The notes under the pieces: generated by a model
Told to the model about the DNA's origin: nothing
What the model saw: the letters and a program-made list of their open reading frames with translations, nothing else
Database searches by the model: none
In this document: in pieces, positions 43,704 through 52,611 of the stretch
Layout: every line of letters begins with the position of its first letter
Position numbering within the stretch: the stretch's first letter is position 1
Program-made: the position numbers and the translations under genes
Assembly: GCF_040702995.1 (NCBI RefSeq)
Contig: NZ_CP159992.1
Location: forward strand, 6,539,001-6,603,000
Length of the DNA: 64,000 bases
Direction of reading: 5' to 3'
Origin: Paenibacillus sp. AN1007
GTDB taxonomy: Bacteria; Bacillota; Bacilli; Paenibacillales; Paenibacillaceae

Positions 43704-45043
43704 CGTTGATCTCCTTTCGCTCTTAGATTAGGACTCATCGCACTCAGGTGCGGTCGGGAGCGGACTTGATTTAACGCTAATGCCAGTAAAATGCCTACCA
43801 ACAGCCCGTTTCCAAGGAGTGGACGAAGCAGGGGAGGCAGTGTAATGAAAAATTCAGAAGGCAGGCCCATCACGATGATGCCTATAAATAAAGGTGCAGC
43901 TGTCCGGTAGAGATTTGCTGCATCCATATGAATCTGTCCGAAATATTGGAGAGATGAGCCGAGCAGGCGCAGATAAGTTACGAACAGTACAGCGCTTCCG
44001 ATACTGAGGGGAAGCTGTGTCAGCAGACTGCTGACAGCCGGGATCAGACCGATCACCGCAAACAGCAGGCCGCCAATGACAAACGGAAGCCGCTCCCGAA
44101 TCCGGGTTTGCTGGAGAAAACCGACAGATGATACATAAGGAGCGTAAGGGACGAGCCCGAGCAAACCTGATATTACAGCAAGCACGCCGCTGATTGTAAA
44201 GGAGCGTTTATACTGTTTGTTGGATGTTTCCTGTTCATATATATGATCTGTTCCCTTCAGTGCACCAAAGGTATTTGAAGTGTTAATCAGACCAGCGATA
44301 ATCGCAATTGCGATAACGCCTGCATTCAGCCTGGTTGAAGGGCTGCCCAGTGGAAACCAGCCCATATCAAGTGTGCCTGTTCCGGGTGTTCCGCCTGCAT
44401 CGGGGAAGACTGCTGTCTGCAGCATCCATCCGCCCAAAATGCCAATCAGCAGTGCATACTGAGCGATGGCTGGTTTTGCTTTTGCTGATAAGACCGCAGT
44501 GATAACAGCCACGAATGCTGCTGTCAGGAAAATGGCCGGCTGAATGGCGGACGTTTCCGCCGAGGAGCCTGGTGAAATGCCGAGCATGCCTTCAAGAAAA
44601 ATGATATTCAGCCGGCAGCCGAGCAGGAACATGAATACAGCCATGACGCCTGGTGTAAACAATCTGGATAAGGGGACGGCGAGGCCGCAGATACCGATCA
44701 AAATAGTAATCACCCCGGAGATTAAGATGCCGACTGCCAGACTGCCTCCCAGTTCAGGCAGCGATATGCCCAGTGAAGGTGCGGCAGCGCTGAGGCTCAG
44801 AATGACGCCCCACCACAATCCGGACTGCCCCTCCATAACGGCTCTTCGATGTCCAAGTCCTGCTTGGATTACGCAGGCGATTCCGGTGAGGACAAACGAG
44901 CACTGGATCAGGAACTGGATTTTTTCCTGAGGTAGTGCAAATGCTGCTCCGACTGTAATAGGAATAACGACCGTGTTGGTAAATAAGAAAAATAGCCACT
45001 GCAGCCCCGCGATCCCGGAGCGCAAACTGTTAAGTTTAAACAT
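43700..45043 (-). CDS. NCS2-family purine/pyrimidine permease
   Basis: A 447-residue membrane protein with about 12-14 hydrophobic segments and the NCS2 layout: NTVVIPITVGAAF in the first helix, GLINTSNTFGALKG in the region that carries the family signature, and VPYAPYVSSVGFLQQT. Likely substrates are uracil, xanthine or urate; the surrounding ureide genes suggest a purine catabolite. The family's usual QH motif in the first helix is not evident, so the substrate is uncertain. The stop overlaps the amidase start as ATGA; the gene probably starts an operon with the amidase and FAH genes. No purine riboswitch was recognised in the 260-bp leader. Confidence 0.85.
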   Translation of the reverse strand: MFKLNSLRSGIAGLQWLFFLFTNTVVIPITVGAAFALPQEKIQFLIQCSFVLTGIACVIQAGLGHRRAVMEGQSGLWWGVILSLSAAAPSLGISLPELGGSLAVGILISGVITILIGICGLAVPLSRLFTPGVMAVFMFLLGCRLNIIFLEGMLGISPGSSAETSAIQPAIFLTAAFVAVITAVLSAKAKPAIAQYALLIGILGGWMLQTAVFPDAGGTPGTGTLDMGWFPLGSPSTRLNAGVIAIAIIAGLINTSNTFGALKGTDHIYEQETSNKQYKRSFTISGVLAVISGLLGLVPYAPYVSSVGFLQQTRIRERLPFVIGGLLFAVIGLIPAVSSLLTQLPLSIGSAVLFVTYLRLLGSSLQYFGQIHMDAANLYRTAAPLFIGIIVMGLPSEFFITLPPLLRPLLGNGLLVGILLALALNQVRSRPHLSAMSPNLRAKGDQR

Positions 45044-45125
45044 GTTTCACCTTCCGTTGAAGCTCCGTTGAAAATGGTTCCGTGCATGAATGCAGTCCGT
45101 ATATCTAACGAAGTCTGTATTGTAC

Positions 45126-45152
45126 AAAAGGATTCCGGAAGTTCCGGAATCC
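45126..45152 (-). terminator. Terminator of pucG
   Basis: Perfect 23-bp palindrome GGATTCCGGAA-G-TTCCGGAATCC at 45130-45152, followed on the minus strand by TTTT. It lies 150 bp past pucG and would separate it from the permease operon. Confidence 0.75.
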
Positions 45153-45303
45153 TCTCTATATTGAAGAATAACTTTGCAGATCCTGTATCCTGTTTGTCCG
45201 GTCAGTCCAATACAAGCAGAGCGAATCATGGCGAACTTTTGGGGGATCTGCCAACCGTTTTTAACTCTATATTTCTTGTTATAACTAACCGTGTTAATTT
45301 GTC

Positions 45304-46554
45304 TCAATTATGTGCCGCTGCACCTGAATCTGCTTGTTCGTACACGTCAAGAGCTTCCTGCACTCCACGCCCGATGGCAATCGGCGCGCGATGCCGAATA
45401 AGTACAGCTTCGAGTGCGGACAGAACGAACAGCATGTTTTCCTTACGGCAGCTGTAGCCCATGGTGCCAATTCGCCAGATTTGACCGTGCAGCGGGCCAA
45501 AGGAACTGGCGATCTCAATGCCGAACTGGGTCAGCAGTGTCGTACGTACTGCCTCACCATCAATACCTGCCGGGATTTTGACACAGGTGACGACCGGGAG
45601 CTTCCAGGCTGTATCGTTGAACAGGTCAAGTCCCATGCCGCGAATGCCTGCCATGAGTGCTTGTTCATGCAGTTTGTGGCGCTTGAAACGTTCTTCGAGA
45701 CCTTCCTCCAGCAAAATGCGCAGCCCTTCACGCAGGGCGTACAGCATGGATGTTGCCTCGGTATGGTGATTCAAACGGCGTGGTCCCCAGTAGTCCTGCA
45801 GCTGGCTCAGATCAAAATAGTTGCTGCGGATCGGATGGGCGACATCGCGATGGTCACTATCGAGTGCGACGCCGCGCTCTACTTTTTTTCGGCTGGTCAG
45901 AATACGTTCTACCCGCTCATTGTAGGTCAGTGGCGCCATGCCGGAGGGCACGGATATGCATTTCTGTGTGCCGCCAATTACGGCGTCAAGCTGCCATTCA
46001 TCCACTTTGACGGGTACGCCGCCAATGGAAGCAACGGCATCAACTACGGTCAGTACACCGAGCTCCCGGCAGGCTGGGCCGATCTGATCCAGCGGCTGCA
46101 TGCAGCCAGTTGACGTTTCGCCGTGTACGATTGCCAAAATTTTCGGCTGAACCCGTTTGACCTCGTCGATCACCGCCTGCTGGTCAAATACTTCTCCCCA
46201 AGAACACTCCATTAGATGAACTTCTGCACCATGGCGTTCGGCTATTTCAGTCAGCAGATGTCCAAATCGCCCGAATATGGGAATGAGTACTTTGTCGCCA
46301 GGTTCAATCAGGCTGCATAGTACGGCTTCCAGACCGGAACGTGAAGTACCATCGACCGGAAAAGCCCACTTGTTCTTCGTTTGGAATGTCTTCCGCAGCA
46401 TGTCCATCGTTTCATTCATCATTCGAGTGAATTCCGGATCGAATTGGCCCAGAATGGGGGTTGCCATCGCCCGCAGCACTCTGGGGTCAACCTCGACGGG
46501 TCCTGGTGTCATAATTGTTCTTAATGGCGTGTGGATTTCCCGGTATTGTGTCAT
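45304..46554 (-). CDS. pucG: (S)-ureidoglycine-glyoxylate aminotransferase
   Basis: PLP enzyme that in B. subtilis transfers the amino group of ureidoglycine to glyoxylate, linking allantoate breakdown to glycine. The 416-residue class-V aminotransferase has TPGPVEVDPRVLRAMATPILGQ, the VHGETSTGCMQPL segment, DAVASIGGVPV and the Schiff-base lysine in GGTQKCISVPSGMAPL near residue 197. Alanine- or serine-glyoxylate transaminase are sequence-level alternatives; the gene neighbourhood favours PucG. It starts 26 bp after allantoate amidohydrolase on the same strand, so the two form an operon. Confidence 0.9.
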   Translation of the reverse strand: MTQYREIHTPLRTIMTPGPVEVDPRVLRAMATPILGQFDPEFTRMMNETMDMLRKTFQTKNKWAFPVDGTSRSGLEAVLCSLIEPGDKVLIPIFGRFGHLLTEIAERHGAEVHLMECSWGEVFDQQAVIDEVKRVQPKILAIVHGETSTGCMQPLDQIGPACRELGVLTVVDAVASIGGVPVKVDEWQLDAVIGGTQKCISVPSGMAPLTYNERVERILTSRKKVERGVALDSDHRDVAHPIRSNYFDLSQLQDYWGPRRLNHHTEATSMLYALREGLRILLEEGLEERFKRHKLHEQALMAGIRGMGLDLFNDTAWKLPVVTCVKIPAGIDGEAVRTTLLTQFGIEIASSFGPLHGQIWRIGTMGYSCRKENMLFVLSALEAVLIRHRAPIAIGRGVQEALDVYEQADSGAAAHN

Positions 46555-46580
46555 CTCGTTATCGCCTCCTGGTTGTTCAT

Positions 46581-47825
46581 TCAGTATGCTAGCTTATACA
46601 GCAGGTCGATCAGCAGCTGCACTCCTCGCTGTAAATCTTCCGTATGGGTAAATTCCGCAGGAGAGTGACTGATTCCGCCTTGGCTGGGGACGAACAGCAA
46701 GCCTGTGGGACAATACGTCCCAAAAATCTGTGAGTCGTGACCTGCTCCGCTGGTCATCATCTGGTACGATATATTTCGGTCTTTTAAAATATTTTCCGCA
46801 GCTTGTGTCAGCGTGCAGTCCATCGGCACCGGAGGTTCATCCATCCAGTTACGATACACGACCTGTGTCCCGTGCTTGATTGCGATGGCATCGAATTCGC
46901 TGAAGCAAGCTTCGCAAAATGTCTGGATCGTCTCCGCATCTCGGTGGCGGACATCCAGGCTAAAGGTCACTTCGCGTGCAATGACATTCCCTACATTCGG
47001 TGTAACTTCCATGCGTCCGACTGTAGCCACCAGCCCGCTTTCATCCGCTTGGGCGCGATGCATCAATATCCGGATCAGCTCAGCCGAGGTGAACATGGCA
47101 TCACGGCGCCAATGCATGGGGGTTGTTCCGGCGTGATTACTCTCGCCGTATACCGTAATGTTATAGCGGCGCTGTCCAACGATGTGGCTTACGAGTCCGA
47201 TGGATTTCTTTTCCCGTTCAAGCACCTGGCCCTGCTCGATATGGAGTTCAATAAAACACTCCAGGTCTTTGCGTTCTGGCTGCGGGTATAATCCGAGTCC
47301 GAAGCCTGCCTCGTGCATCGCCTGTTCAAATGGTATTCCATCTGCATCTTGAATGCTGCGAACCGCCTCGCGACTTTTGGCTCCTGTTATACTGCCTGAA
47401 CCCCAATAAGTCATGGGGAAGCGGCTGCCTTCTTCTTCACATAGAGATACGACTTCAATCGGTTTAAGCGGCAGACCGTGATGTGTCAGCAAATATTCCA
47501 CAGCAATGAGTGCAGCGATAATACCGTAGGCTCCGTCGTACTTGCCCCCGCCGATCACGGTATCGATGTGAGAACCGGTTAATATTACTTTTGCTTCGGG
47601 ATCACGGCCGCTGAGACGTCCGAATAAATTGCCCACATCATCATAATGTGCGGATAAACCGAGATGTTTTATTTTGGCCTGGATCGCTTCCTGAGCTGCC
47701 CTCCAGGCCGGGTCGTAGAGCAAACGGGTCACACCGCCGCTTGTGTCTTTTCCATACGAAGCCAGCCATTCGACCATATCTTCGATCTGTTTAGACAAGG
47801 CAGAAGGTTTCGATTGTTCGATCAT
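46581..47825 (-). CDS. allC: Allantoate amidohydrolase (M20 family)
   Basis: Hydrolyses allantoate to ureidoglycine, ammonia and CO2. The 414-residue M20/hydantoinase-carbamoylase-type protein has the dinuclear metal ligands in GSHIDTVIGGGKYDGAYG and LCEEEGSRFP and the later ELHIEQGQVLE. It also has the dimerisation-domain GESNHAGTTPMHWRRDAM and the C-terminal GAGHDSQIFG. N-carbamoyl-amino-acid hydrolase is a close relative, but the cluster points to allantoate (PucF in Bacillus naming). I start at ATG 47825, with GGGGGA 10 nt upstream; an ATG at 47843 precedes that site. It is divergent from the PucR-type regulator. Confidence 0.9.
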   Translation of the reverse strand: MIEQSKPSALSKQIEDMVEWLASYGKDTSGGVTRLLYDPAWRAAQEAIQAKIKHLGLSAHYDDVGNLFGRLSGRDPEAKVILTGSHIDTVIGGGKYDGAYGIIAALIAVEYLLTHHGLPLKPIEVVSLCEEEGSRFPMTYWGSGSITGAKSREAVRSIQDADGIPFEQAMHEAGFGLGLYPQPERKDLECFIELHIEQGQVLEREKKSIGLVSHIVGQRRYNITVYGESNHAGTTPMHWRRDAMFTSAELIRILMHRAQADESGLVATVGRMEVTPNVGNVIAREVTFSLDVRHRDAETIQTFCEACFSEFDAIAIKHGTQVVYRNWMDEPPVPMDCTLTQAAENILKDRNISYQMMTSGAGHDSQIFGTYCPTGLLFVPSQGGISHSPAEFTHTEDLQRGVQLLIDLLYKLAY

Positions 47826-47995
47826 CAAATGCAGTTCCCCCATTCCGGCAGCGCCAGCTTTCCAACCGATGTTATATTAATTAACTTGGCATTGCGTTTC
47901 ATCCATCGTAAAATAAAAAACAATCAAAATCATTCACGAAAATGTAGAAGAATAAATGAATTCGTTGTACATGTTAACCATAGGGGTGGAGAATG

Positions 47996-49627
47996 ATGAA
48001 AATGAATGAACTGCTGAAGCTGCCTATATTTCATGGGACAATCGTTATGGGAGGAGGCAGTGGTCTGAACAGGGAAGTTCACACGGTAAATATGATGGAT
48101 GCTCCGGACATCATTCCTTATTTGAAGCGAAATGAGCTGCTGATTACAACAGCTTTTCATTTTAAGGATGATCTGGAGGCTTTGCTTGAACTGATTCGTG
48201 AGATGGGGCTCCAGGAATGTGCGGGACTTGGGATCAAAAGCAAACGATTTCTCGGGACCATCCCTGAATCAGCGGTTCAGCTCGCGAGCGAGTTGGAACT
48301 GCCTCTAATGGAGCTGCCTGTCGATCCTTCGCTAGGCGATATTGTCAACAAAGCGTTGAGTCATATCCTCGATGTGCGAACAACCGAGCTGCATAATGCT
48401 ATACAGACTCATCGACAGTTCACCCAGCAGATTATGAGCGGCCAAGGGATACCGAAGCTGTTAGATCAGCTGTCCTCGCTGCTGCGACTGCCTGTGTTTC
48501 TGCTGGGCCCATATCTGCAGCCCATGTACGGCCGAATGGCTTCGCATACCGCTGTGCAGCTTGAAACGCTGTTATCCGGCGGAGGGCGTTTGCACGCCGA
48601 ACCGTCAACTTTCTTAACATTCTCCCTGCTGGGTGAAGAGCGTGAGACATTGACCTTGTTTCCGGTGTACACCCATAGACAGCTGCATTACCTCTGTATT
48701 TCCGGCTTTATATCCACGTCTGAACGTTCCAACATTCTAACCATTGAGCAGGCGGCGAATGTGATTGCCTTTGAATTGATGAAGGATAATGCGCTGAAGC
48801 AAAATCGGCGCCGTATCCAGAATGAATTTTTTACAAATTTCATAGGGGGAGTATTCTCGAGCAGTGAGGAGATCGTGAGCAGAGCACGGGAATTCGGAAT
48901 GTCAGGTGACCAGCGGTACCTCTGTGCAGTCGGTAAGCTGGGCGGCAGGGATCGCACGACTTCATTCATGCAGTACAAGGCAGAACAGGATCAGATTGCC
49001 GAGTATCTTCAAGGAGAACTTGGTCACTTCCATACCCCGATCTATCTGTTTACCCACGATCAATCCTACATCCTGTTGATGACGCTGACGGAGGAATGGG
49101 AGGCGGTCAGACCTTTATTTGTGGAGCTGCTGGAACGTCTGCAGCATAAAACTGGTGCGTATTACGATTCGGAACTGTCTTTTGGTCTCAGCAGCTATGC
49201 TCAGCCCCTTACCCAAGTTCCTTTAGCTTATAAAGAAGCCAATGAAGCTCTCTATTTTGGAAGCATCACCGGTAAAACGCGTTTTATCGAATTGTATCAG
49301 CCTAAGGAAGTATCTGAAATGCTGCGTCTGATCCCTCAAGAACATCTGCGGAAATTTTATAGCGATACGATGCAGGGATTTGAGGACGAAACGATTAAGG
49401 ATCACCATATGCTGCTCCATACGCTGTCCGTATACCTGGAGACGCACTGCCACCTTGCCGAGACAGCCAAACGGCTGTATATTCACCGGAATACTGTGAT
49501 TTATCGACTGGAAAAGTGTGAAGAGATCATCGGCCGCAGCTTGAAAGATCCGGAAGAAACACTGCGTCTTCGGATGGCATTCCGAATCAAGGCACTTCTG
49601 CCCGAAGAAGGAAAAGCCGGGTGGTGA
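47996..49627 (+). CDS. pucR: PucR-family transcriptional regulator
   Basis: Regulator of purine/allantoin catabolism. The 543-residue protein has an N-terminal PucR domain (MNELLKLPIFHGTIVMGGG, then VNMMDAPDIIPYLKRNELLITT to about 125), a middle GGDEF-like/CdaR region and a C-terminal HTH of the PucR/CdaR type (THCHLAETAKRLYIHRNTVIYRLEKCEEI). Three ATGs lie close together (47993, 47996, 48002) after GGGGTGGAG; the second or third has the better spacing. It is divergent from allC with about 170 bp between. It probably responds to allantoin or allantoate and activates both flanking operons (inference from B. subtilis PucR). Confidence 0.9.
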   Translation: MKMNELLKLPIFHGTIVMGGGSGLNREVHTVNMMDAPDIIPYLKRNELLITTAFHFKDDLEALLELIREMGLQECAGLGIKSKRFLGTIPESAVQLASELELPLMELPVDPSLGDIVNKALSHILDVRTTELHNAIQTHRQFTQQIMSGQGIPKLLDQLSSLLRLPVFLLGPYLQPMYGRMASHTAVQLETLLSGGGRLHAEPSTFLTFSLLGEERETLTLFPVYTHRQLHYLCISGFISTSERSNILTIEQAANVIAFELMKDNALKQNRRRIQNEFFTNFIGGVFSSSEEIVSRAREFGMSGDQRYLCAVGKLGGRDRTTSFMQYKAEQDQIAEYLQGELGHFHTPIYLFTHDQSYILLMTLTEEWEAVRPLFVELLERLQHKTGAYYDSELSFGLSSYAQPLTQVPLAYKEANEALYFGSITGKTRFIELYQPKEVSEMLRLIPQEHLRKFYSDTMQGFEDETIKDHHMLLHTLSVYLETHCHLAETAKRLYIHRNTVIYRLEKCEEIIGRSLKDPEETLRLRMAFRIKALLPEEGKAGW

Positions 49628-49744
49628 AAACGAATCGAATAATGAGGCAGGAAGAAGGAGGCGGTTGGAAACGCAGTTCAAAATCAGATTGAAATGAAGA
49701 TGAGATAAAATGATAAAATGCCGGAGCTGGTGAAGCGAAGGTGT

Positions 49745-49825
49745 AAAAGCAGGCTGAGATGAACTGCACTTCCGGATCATTTTTCGGTAATAAACGGAGG
49801 TGGTTCATTTCAAGCCTGCTTTTTA
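49745..49825. terminator. Long terminator between pucR and the esterase gene
   Basis: Arms of about 20 nt (AAAAGCAGGCT.GAGATGAAC and its near-exact complement ending AGCCTGCTTTT) with a 38-nt loop, A-run and T-run flanked. It serves convergent genes. Confidence 0.75.
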
Positions 49826-49884
49826 TATTATGAAAGATATACAGTACCCAGAAGCAGTCTGTTTCAGGAGAGGAGATGCCGTCA

Positions 49885-50673
49885 TTAAACTCTTTCAGGC
49901 AGCGGCAGCCACTTGAGCACATCCTGAATTTTCATGTCCCAATAACCCCACTCATGTTCCCCGGGTTCTTCCTCATAAGTTAGTTTGAAGTCTGTCTCTG
50001 CGCAGGCTTTACGAAACGTCTGATTTTCTTCGTACAAAAAATCCTCCGTTCCGCAGCATTGATAGAGAAGCGGCTTTGGCCCTGAATGTTGTTTGCTTTC
50101 CTGGAGCAGGTGGATGAGATCATTCTCTGAGCCCACAAAGTTCGGCCCGAATATACGCAGCAGTTCGGTCTGCTGCAGTGCGGACGGGACTTCGTTGTTC
50201 ATATGAGCCGCCATGTCCAGTGCGCCCGAAAGACTTGCGGCAGCGGCATACTGATCCGGTTTGCGCAGGGCCAGTTTGAAGGCACCGTAACCTCCCATGG
50301 ATAGACCGGCAGCAAAATTATCCTCTCGTTTCGGCGACAGCGGGAAGAAGGAGCGGGCAAGAGCGGGCAGTTCCTCACTTATGAAAGTCCAGTAACGGCC
50401 TCCCTCTGCCATATCAGTGTAGAAGCTGCGATGAACCTGCGGCATAACGACCGCAATGCCAAGCGAAGCGACATAACGTTCTATAGAGGTGCGGCGCAGC
50501 CAGATTGAATCATCATCGGACAGACCGTGCAGCAGATAGAGGGTTGGATGCAGACCTGAACCTTTGACATTCTCCATGCCAATCTGATTGTGAGTCTGCT
50601 GCGGCAGAATGACGTGCATGCTTGTACTTAATCCGAGGGCGTCTGAGTAGAAATCACATTTAATGAGTGCCAT
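49885..50673 (-). CDS. Esterase family protein (alpha/beta hydrolase)
   Basis: A 262-residue putative esterase of the esterase D / S-formylglutathione hydrolase-like family (acetyl-esterases such as EstA). It contains LYLLHGLSDDDSIWLRR, the nucleophile elbow GLSMGGYGAFKLAL near residue 125, and late acid and histidine candidates (CGTEDFLY and GEHEWGYW). No signal peptide is visible, so it is cytoplasmic. The natural substrate is not known. It is convergent with pucR and divergent from the YhbD-like gene. Confidence 0.85.
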   Translation of the reverse strand: MALIKCDFYSDALGLSTSMHVILPQQTHNQIGMENVKGSGLHPTLYLLHGLSDDDSIWLRRTSIERYVASLGIAVVMPQVHRSFYTDMAEGGRYWTFISEELPALARSFFPLSPKREDNFAAGLSMGGYGAFKLALRKPDQYAAAASLSGALDMAAHMNNEVPSALQQTELLRIFGPNFVGSENDLIHLLQESKQHSGPKPLLYQCCGTEDFLYEENQTFRKACAETDFKLTYEEEPGEHEWGYWDMKIQDVLKWLPLPERV

Positions 50674-50946
50674 ACCGAAAAGTAACCCCTTTCATAAATC
50701 GAAATTGAAATGGTGTTCACGTACAGCGATAAAGAGTAGAGAAGCAAATTTTTCCGCTGTAAGTCAAGGTTATACCTAAAGTACGGCAAACGCAATGACG
50801 AGATATAAAACGTATTCGACGTTTCCTGAATCATTCCGAATCTTCTCTTAATCCACGCTTGAACGAATTCATAAAACAAGCTTTGCGCTGATAGAGTAGA
50901 GGCAAAGTTCGATTTTCTATGGGGAGATTATATTCCGCTTTACAAC

Positions 50947-50964
50947 GTAACAATGTTTTGTTAC
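50947..50964. promoter_or_regulatory. Palindrome upstream of the YhbD-like gene
   Basis: GTAACAA-TGTT-TTGTTAC, 30 bp before the start codon. The same 7-bp arms occur in the palindrome at 56342-56357 upstream of the VanW gene. It is a candidate operator for the adjacent HTH protein. The rest of 50674-50946 shows no gene. Confidence 0.55.
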
Positions 50965-50993
50965 ACTGATTTTAATGAAAAGGGGGTCCTGAA

Positions 50994-51617
50994 ATGAAGG
51001 ATGATTTGATCTCCAAAAAAGAGCTGCTTGACCTGACAGGCATTTCATACGGTCAGTTATATCGCTGGAAGCGCAAGAACCTGATTCCGGAGGAATGGTT
51101 TATTCGAAAGTCCTCCTTTACGGGACAGGAAACATTTTTTCCGAAACAGCAGATATTGCAGCGAATCGACAAGATTATTCATATGAAAGACGGGCTTTCA
51201 CTGGATGAACTGGCGGATGTGTTCTCGCCAACTCTTGGTGAGGTAGAGATGACAGATCAGCAATTACTCGATCGAAACATTGTTTCGTTAGCTTCGCTTG
51301 ACCTGTTAAACGAGGCGGGGCGCCAGCAGTCATTATATGGACTGGAACAGATTATGATGCTGTATGTGCTTGAGAAGCTGCTGCTTGGCGGTGATATCAC
51401 ACAGCAGGAAGGACTGCTGCTGATTGAAGTGATGTCTGAACATTATTATAGGTTCCGTGACCGTGCCAGTGAACTGCTGCTGATCCGCAAGATGGGTGTA
51501 CCTACCTTTGTGCTGGCGAACGCAGGAGCAGAGCTTTATTTTGATCAAGGGGTGAAAGTGGTGCTCCGCATGCCGCTGCAGGCATTCATGGAAGAATTGA
51601 AACTTAAATTGGGCTGA
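50994..51617 (+). CDS. yhbD: YhbD-like protein (DUF4004) with MerR-type N-terminus
   Basis: A 207-residue protein like B. subtilis YhbD. The N-terminus (SKKELLDLTGISYGQLYRWKRKNLIPEEWFIRK, here in parts: LLDLTGISYGQLYRW, KRKNLIPEEW) resembles a MerR-type winged helix, and the rest is helical (LLLGGDITQQEGLLLIEVM). Function is not established; a DNA-binding regulator of the following gene is likely. AAAAGGGGGT precedes the ATG. The bactofilin-like gene follows after 13 bp, matching the yhbD-yhbE pairing of Bacillus. Confidence 0.82.
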   Translation: MKDDLISKKELLDLTGISYGQLYRWKRKNLIPEEWFIRKSSFTGQETFFPKQQILQRIDKIIHMKDGLSLDELADVFSPTLGEVEMTDQQLLDRNIVSLASLDLLNEAGRQQSLYGLEQIMMLYVLEKLLLGGDITQQEGLLLIEVMSEHYYRFRDRASELLLIRKMGVPTFVLANAGAELYFDQGVKVVLRMPLQAFMEELKLKLG

Positions 51618-51630
51618 GGGGGATTTATGA

Positions 51631-52458
51631 ATGGAAGAACGTCATTTGAGAAATGATCTGAATGTTACAGGGTCACGCAAAACGAGCGGCGGTGTTTACC
51701 ACCGGGTAAACATTGACGGTATGGCTAAACTGGATGGTGATCTGGATTGTTCTTCCCTTAGCGTTAACGGGACTCTGAAAATCTATGGTTCTCTGGTCTC
51801 CGAAAGCACAACCATAAACGGAATGGCCAAAGTAGAGGGTGAACTGCGCACCCAGTCTCTGGATGTCAACGGAACGCTGGGAGTCCACGGAGCGGCTCGT
51901 GCCGACAGCACTATGGTCAATGGCATGTGTACCATTAATGGGCCGCTGGTCAGCAATCGGGTTCGTGTCGATGGCATGAGCACCATTAACGGTGATTTGT
52001 TTACACCTGAATTTACAGTGAATGGTAAATGTAACGTTCGTGGTAGAGTGGACAGTGAACGCATCGATATCGGGGGAATGGCGACGATCGATGGAGATGT
52101 GCAGGGAGAGAACATTCACGTGCAGGGCAACATCAAAGTGGGCGGACTGCTCAATGCGGACAGTGTGGAAATCCGTTTGTACACCTCCTCTTCAGCGAGA
52201 GAAGTAGGTGGCGAGCGGATCGATATCCGGCGCAGAGAACGCAGTGGATTCTGGAAAGCCCTCGGATTGGGCGGAGCCCCATCTTTCAGAGCGCAGCTGA
52301 TTGAGGGCGACGAAGTTGTGCTGGAAGATACCGAGGCGGATACGGTTCGAGGAACCAGAGTTCACATTGGACGCGGCTGTAATATCCGGTTTGTGGAGTA
52401 CTCTGGTGAATTGACGGTGGATCCGGAAGCGAAGATTGGGAACAGCAAACAGATCTAA
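51631..52458 (+). CDS. Bactofilin-like polymer-forming protein (YhbE/YhbF type)
   Basis: A 275-residue protein built of short beta-solenoid turns of the form 'x-V-x-G-x-x-x-I-x-G-x-L' (SLSVNGTLKIYGSLVSE, TINGMAKVEGELRTQ, MVNGMCTINGPLVSN, RVDGMSTINGDLFTP and more), about nine rungs between residues 25 and 185. These are typical of bactofilins, which polymerise into membrane-associated cytoskeletal filaments. A second, different part (about 185-275) contains an Arg-rich loop and further strands. GAGGGGGAT precedes the ATG. In Bacillus the related YhbE/YhbF proteins influence motility or cell shape. It is cotranscribed with the YhbD-like gene. Confidence 0.82.
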   Translation: MEERHLRNDLNVTGSRKTSGGVYHRVNIDGMAKLDGDLDCSSLSVNGTLKIYGSLVSESTTINGMAKVEGELRTQSLDVNGTLGVHGAARADSTMVNGMCTINGPLVSNRVRVDGMSTINGDLFTPEFTVNGKCNVRGRVDSERIDIGGMATIDGDVQGENIHVQGNIKVGGLLNADSVEIRLYTSSSAREVGGERIDIRRRERSGFWKALGLGGAPSFRAQLIEGDEVVLEDTEADTVRGTRVHIGRGCNIRFVEYSGELTVDPEAKIGNSKQI

Positions 52459-52517
52459 CGTATGGTCTTATGACGGTGAGCGGATCTTGAGCCTTCACGG
52501 TAGAAGGTTTTGCCATA

Positions 52518-52545
52518 AAGCAATCGGTCCTTGGACTGATTGCTT
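52518..52545 (+). terminator. Hairpin after the bactofilin-like gene
   Basis: Arms AAGCAATCGGTCC / GGACTGATTGCTT with a two-base loop. The T-run (TCTTTT) starts only 8 nt later, so termination strength is uncertain. Confidence 0.6.
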
Positions 52546-52611
52546 GTTACGTCTTTTCGGATATACTAATGCAGTCATATGAATAGAACGGGAATGGAGA
52601 GATTAACAACA

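Noticed and set aside
45044..45303. Purine riboswitch before the NCS2 permease
   Set aside because: The conserved junction and loop sequences of the purine aptamer were not found in the leader; only a terminator palindrome of pucG is present.
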